Shown piece after piece: positions 5,650 to 7,585 of a stretch of DNA of 7,585 nt. The notes beneath the pieces were generated by a model. The model ran no database searches, was not told the DNA's origin, and was given only the letters and a program-made list of their open reading frames with translations. Position 1 is the stretch's first letter. Each line of letters opens with the position of its first letter. The DNA is from an uncultured Mucilaginibacter sp. (GTDB taxonomy: Bacteria > Bacteroidota > Bacteroidia > Sphingobacteriales > Sphingobacteriaceae), in the NCBI RefSeq assembly GCF_946479965.1, contig NZ_CAMLHX010000091.1, positions 1 through 7,585 on the forward strand, read 5' to 3'. Made by a program: the position numbers and the translations under genes.

Positions 5650-7585
5650 CTACCTAAACACCTCAACCCCAACCCCACTATTCACCTTTACATCCTTCAC
5701 ATTAAAATCCACCGGCTGACCAAGCAAACTTGTGCTTATGGTGTAAGGTATTTTAACACCGGCAGGTGTATCGCGGTAGTCGCTCCATTCGGTAACACTG
5801 GCACCAGCTACATCGGTTAGTTGCCTAAGCTTTAAACCCGTTTTCTGGTCGTAATAGGTTTTAACTATTGTGCCGCCGGGGTACGTAACATTTACAAGGT
5901 ACGCCAGGCCTTTACCCACCACATGAATAATTGGGTCGAGCTCGATGCTGTATCCGGGCTTATCAAACTGTAGTTCCTGGAAGAAAGAATAGCGTGCTTT
6001 TAACTGCTCGGCAGTTGCCTTATCAACCGGGAAATCTTTACCTGTTTGCGATACCTTAATACTTTCGCCGCTATCCCTAATATGCAAAACCGGGGCGTCG
6101 TTATAGGTAGGCGCGGTAATATTGTACGAATAAAGTCCCGGAGATTTATAGGTATTTGTGAGCTTAAGCAGCGTGCCCGCCAGGCTGCCATCAGCAGTAA
6201 TTACCATATCTTTCACCGCGTTTACTTTATCGGCTCCGCCAATGGCATCCAGGTATTTTTTAACGATCCCTGCGGCGGTAACACCCGCCTCTACCGCTTG
6301 TCCGCTAAAGCTGTTATTGGTGGGGTCTATATCAGGTAGGGTATGTTCAGGATCAATGGTAACCATTTTAACCTTCGCGGTTGATGGATATAAAAAGGTC
6401 CAGATACCGCCGCGCTGCCATATCTCTGCGGGCAGTTTTACAATACCGGTCCGGCCATTCTCTTCCTGCACTTCAACGGTTACGGGCAGCGCCATTTCTT
6501 CTGCGTTCTCAATGGTTATCAAAGCGCCTTTTTTGGGATCCTCCTCTACATAATCTATCTGGCGCACAGCCTGATCCAATTTCCACGTCGTCAAAAACCA
6601 TTCGTTCCAAAACCAGCTCAGGTCCTCGCCTGCCGCGTTATCCATGGTATGGAAAAAATCCCAGGGTGTTGGGTGTTTAAAGGCCCAGCGCTTTATGTAG
6701 GTATTAAAGGCATAATCAAAGCGTTTTTCGCCTAATATCTGCTCGCGTAAAATAGTTAAACCTAAAGCGGGTTTGCTGTAGGCAGCGTTGCCCAAATAGG
6801 GTTCCTGTATCACATCAGGCAAGCTCATAATTGGTTCCGCTTCGTCGCCAAAAATACCGGGGGCCAGTTTGTGAAAATCCTCTTTTTCAAAATACTCTCC
6901 TTTATTAAACTCTTTGGTATCTAAATTATTAATAAAGGTGTTAAAACCCTCGTCCATCCAGGCGTATTTACGCTCGTTAGAGCCCACTATCATCGGGAAC
7001 CAGTTGTGCCCAAACTCGTGGTTAACCACGTTCCACAACGCGCCATCTAGGTTGCCTGCACCGCAAAACACAATGCCGGGATACTCCATACCGCCTACCA
7101 CGCCGGCCACGTTGGTAGCAACAGGGTAAGTATACTCAAACCACCTTTTTGATGATTGCTCTATAGTTGCCTTAACATATTCGGTGGCGCGGCCCCAACT
7201 GTCCTGCTTACCGTTTTCGGCAGGATAAACTGATTGCGCCAAAGCCTTTTTGCCGCTTGGCAGGTTAATACGTGCCGCATCCCACACAAAAGCCTTTGAC
7301 GCTGCCCAGGCCACGTCGCGGGCATTTTTGCATACAAAGTGCCAGGTTAGGTTAGCTTTTGCCAGAGCAAACTTTGCGCCGCTGTTAATGTCGGCTTCGC
7401 TGCGTATCATTAGTGTTTTATCGCTCGCCTTAGCGGCGTTTATTTTTGCTATTGTGGCGGCTGTATAAACTTCGGCCGGGTTAACCAACTCGCCCGATCC
7501 TACCACCAGCATATTGCCCGGCGCGGTAATGGTGTAATCAAAATCGCCATATTCACAATAAAATTCGCCGCTACCAAGGTATGGC
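5650..7585 (-). CDS. M1 family zinc metallopeptidase with LolA-like C-terminal domain, N-terminus outside window
   Basis: The open frame continues through the right edge ([18 protein letters not shown] precedes the Met at 7512), so 644 C-terminal residues are visible and the start is missing. Numbering from the first full codon, the aminopeptidase core shows GGMEYPG (164-170, the GxMEN-like substrate motif), the zinc site HEFGH (His189, Glu190, His193) and, 18 residues on, the third ligand Glu212 in MDEGF. Tyr269 ([10 protein letters not shown]) fits the transition-state tyrosine. The family trims N-terminal residues from peptides; Bacteroidota members like this are usually exported, but the signal peptide would lie outside. 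From about residue 436 a separate region begins ([18 protein letters not shown]) with beta-strand repeats such as [14 protein letters not shown] and [18 protein letters not shown], resembling LolA/lipoprotein-like domains fused to Bacteroidota zinc proteases. It appears intact within the window. Confidence 0.92.
   Translation of the reverse strand, partial: PYLGSGEFYCEYGDFDYTITAPGNMLVVGSGELVNPAEVYTAATIAKINAAKASDKTLMIRSEADINSGAKFALAKANLTWHFVCKNARDVAWAASKAFVWDAARINLPSGKKALAQSVYPAENGKQDSWGRATEYVKATIEQSSKRWFEYTYPVATNVAGVVGGMEYPGIVFCGAGNLDGALWNVVNHEFGHNWFPMIVGSNERKYAWMDEGFNTFINNLDTKEFNKGEYFEKEDFHKLAPGIFGDEAEPIMSLPDVIQEPYLGNAAYSKPALGLTILREQILGEKRFDYAFNTYIKRWAFKHPTPWDFFHTMDNAAGEDLSWFWNEWFLTTWKLDQAVRQIDYVEEDPKKGALITIENAEEMALPVTVEVQEENGRTGIVKLPAEIWQRGGIWTFLYPSTAKVKMVTIDPEHTLPDIDPTNNSFSGQAVEAGVTAAGIVKKYLDAIGGADKVNAVKDMVITADGSLAGTLLKLTNTYKSPGLYSYNITAPTYNDAPVLHIRDSGESIKVSQTGKDFPVDKATAEQLKARYSFFQELQFDKPGYSIELDPIIHVVGKGLAYLVNVTYPGGTIVKTYYDQKTGLKLRQLTDVAGASVTEWSDYRDTPAGVKIPYTISTSLLGQPVDFNVKDVKVNSGVGVEVFR

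Noticed and set aside
6046..6680. Plus-strand ORFs of 97-131 aa opposite the peptidase gene
   Set aside because: Antisense to a well-supported M1 peptidase frame, low-complexity Ser/Arg-rich products with no motif.
1..7585. CRISPR array, tRNA, rRNA or riboswitch
   Set aside because: No regularly spaced repeats with unique spacers, cloverleaf or known aptamer signature was seen on either strand; the TTTGGATCA copies have 1-2 bp linkers, not spacers.

Overview
The window looks like chromosomal DNA of a Bacteroidota member, most likely Sphingobacteriaceae (Mucilaginibacter or Pedobacter type); this is inferred from gene content and style, not from a search. Supporting signs: genes have no Shine-Dalgarno sequence but A/T-rich leaders, candidate promoters fit the Bacteroidota -33 TTTG / -7 TAnnTTTG pattern, intergenic DNA is AT-rich, and the protein families (GSII-type glutamine synthetase, 312-aa LDH-like malate dehydrogenase, secreted M1 peptidase with a long C-terminal extension) are typical of the phylum.

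Layout. (1) At 1-256, minus strand, is the N-terminus of a glutamine synthetase running off the left edge. It is divergent from malate dehydrogenase (mdh, 662-1600, plus), with about 400 bp of AT-rich promoter DNA between them. mdh ends in tandem stops and a strong intrinsic terminator (1620-1653). (2) The gene-free stretch 1654-1957 carries four near-helically phased direct copies of TTTGGATCA plus an inverted copy about 170 bp upstream. It is followed by a plus-strand pair: a DUF5946-like protein with a Cys/His cluster (1958-2485) and a putative glycolipid-binding (PF06475-like) protein (2559-3134). (3) That pair converges, with a 4-bp overlap of stop codons, on a minus-strand run: from 5' to 3', a secreted TPR-like protein broken by a frameshift (5458-4819), an SseB-family protein (4753-3977), a DJ-1/PfpI protein resembling isonitrile hydratase (3933-3376) and a 60-aa two-helix membrane protein (3313-3131). 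Gaps of 43-65 bp make one transcription unit possible. (4) The right end, 5650-7585 minus, is most of a secreted M1 zinc metallopeptidase with a C-terminal LolA/lipoprotein-like domain; its N-terminus lies outside the window.

The two left-hand enzymes are housekeeping (nitrogen assimilation, TCA cycle). The middle genes are small accessory or poorly characterised proteins and I see no defined pathway joining them. I found no CRISPR array, RNA gene, transposase or phage gene, and no convincing new multi-gene system. The most notable signals are the TTTGGATCA cluster, the frameshifted secreted protein and the 29-bp inverted repeat upstream of it.
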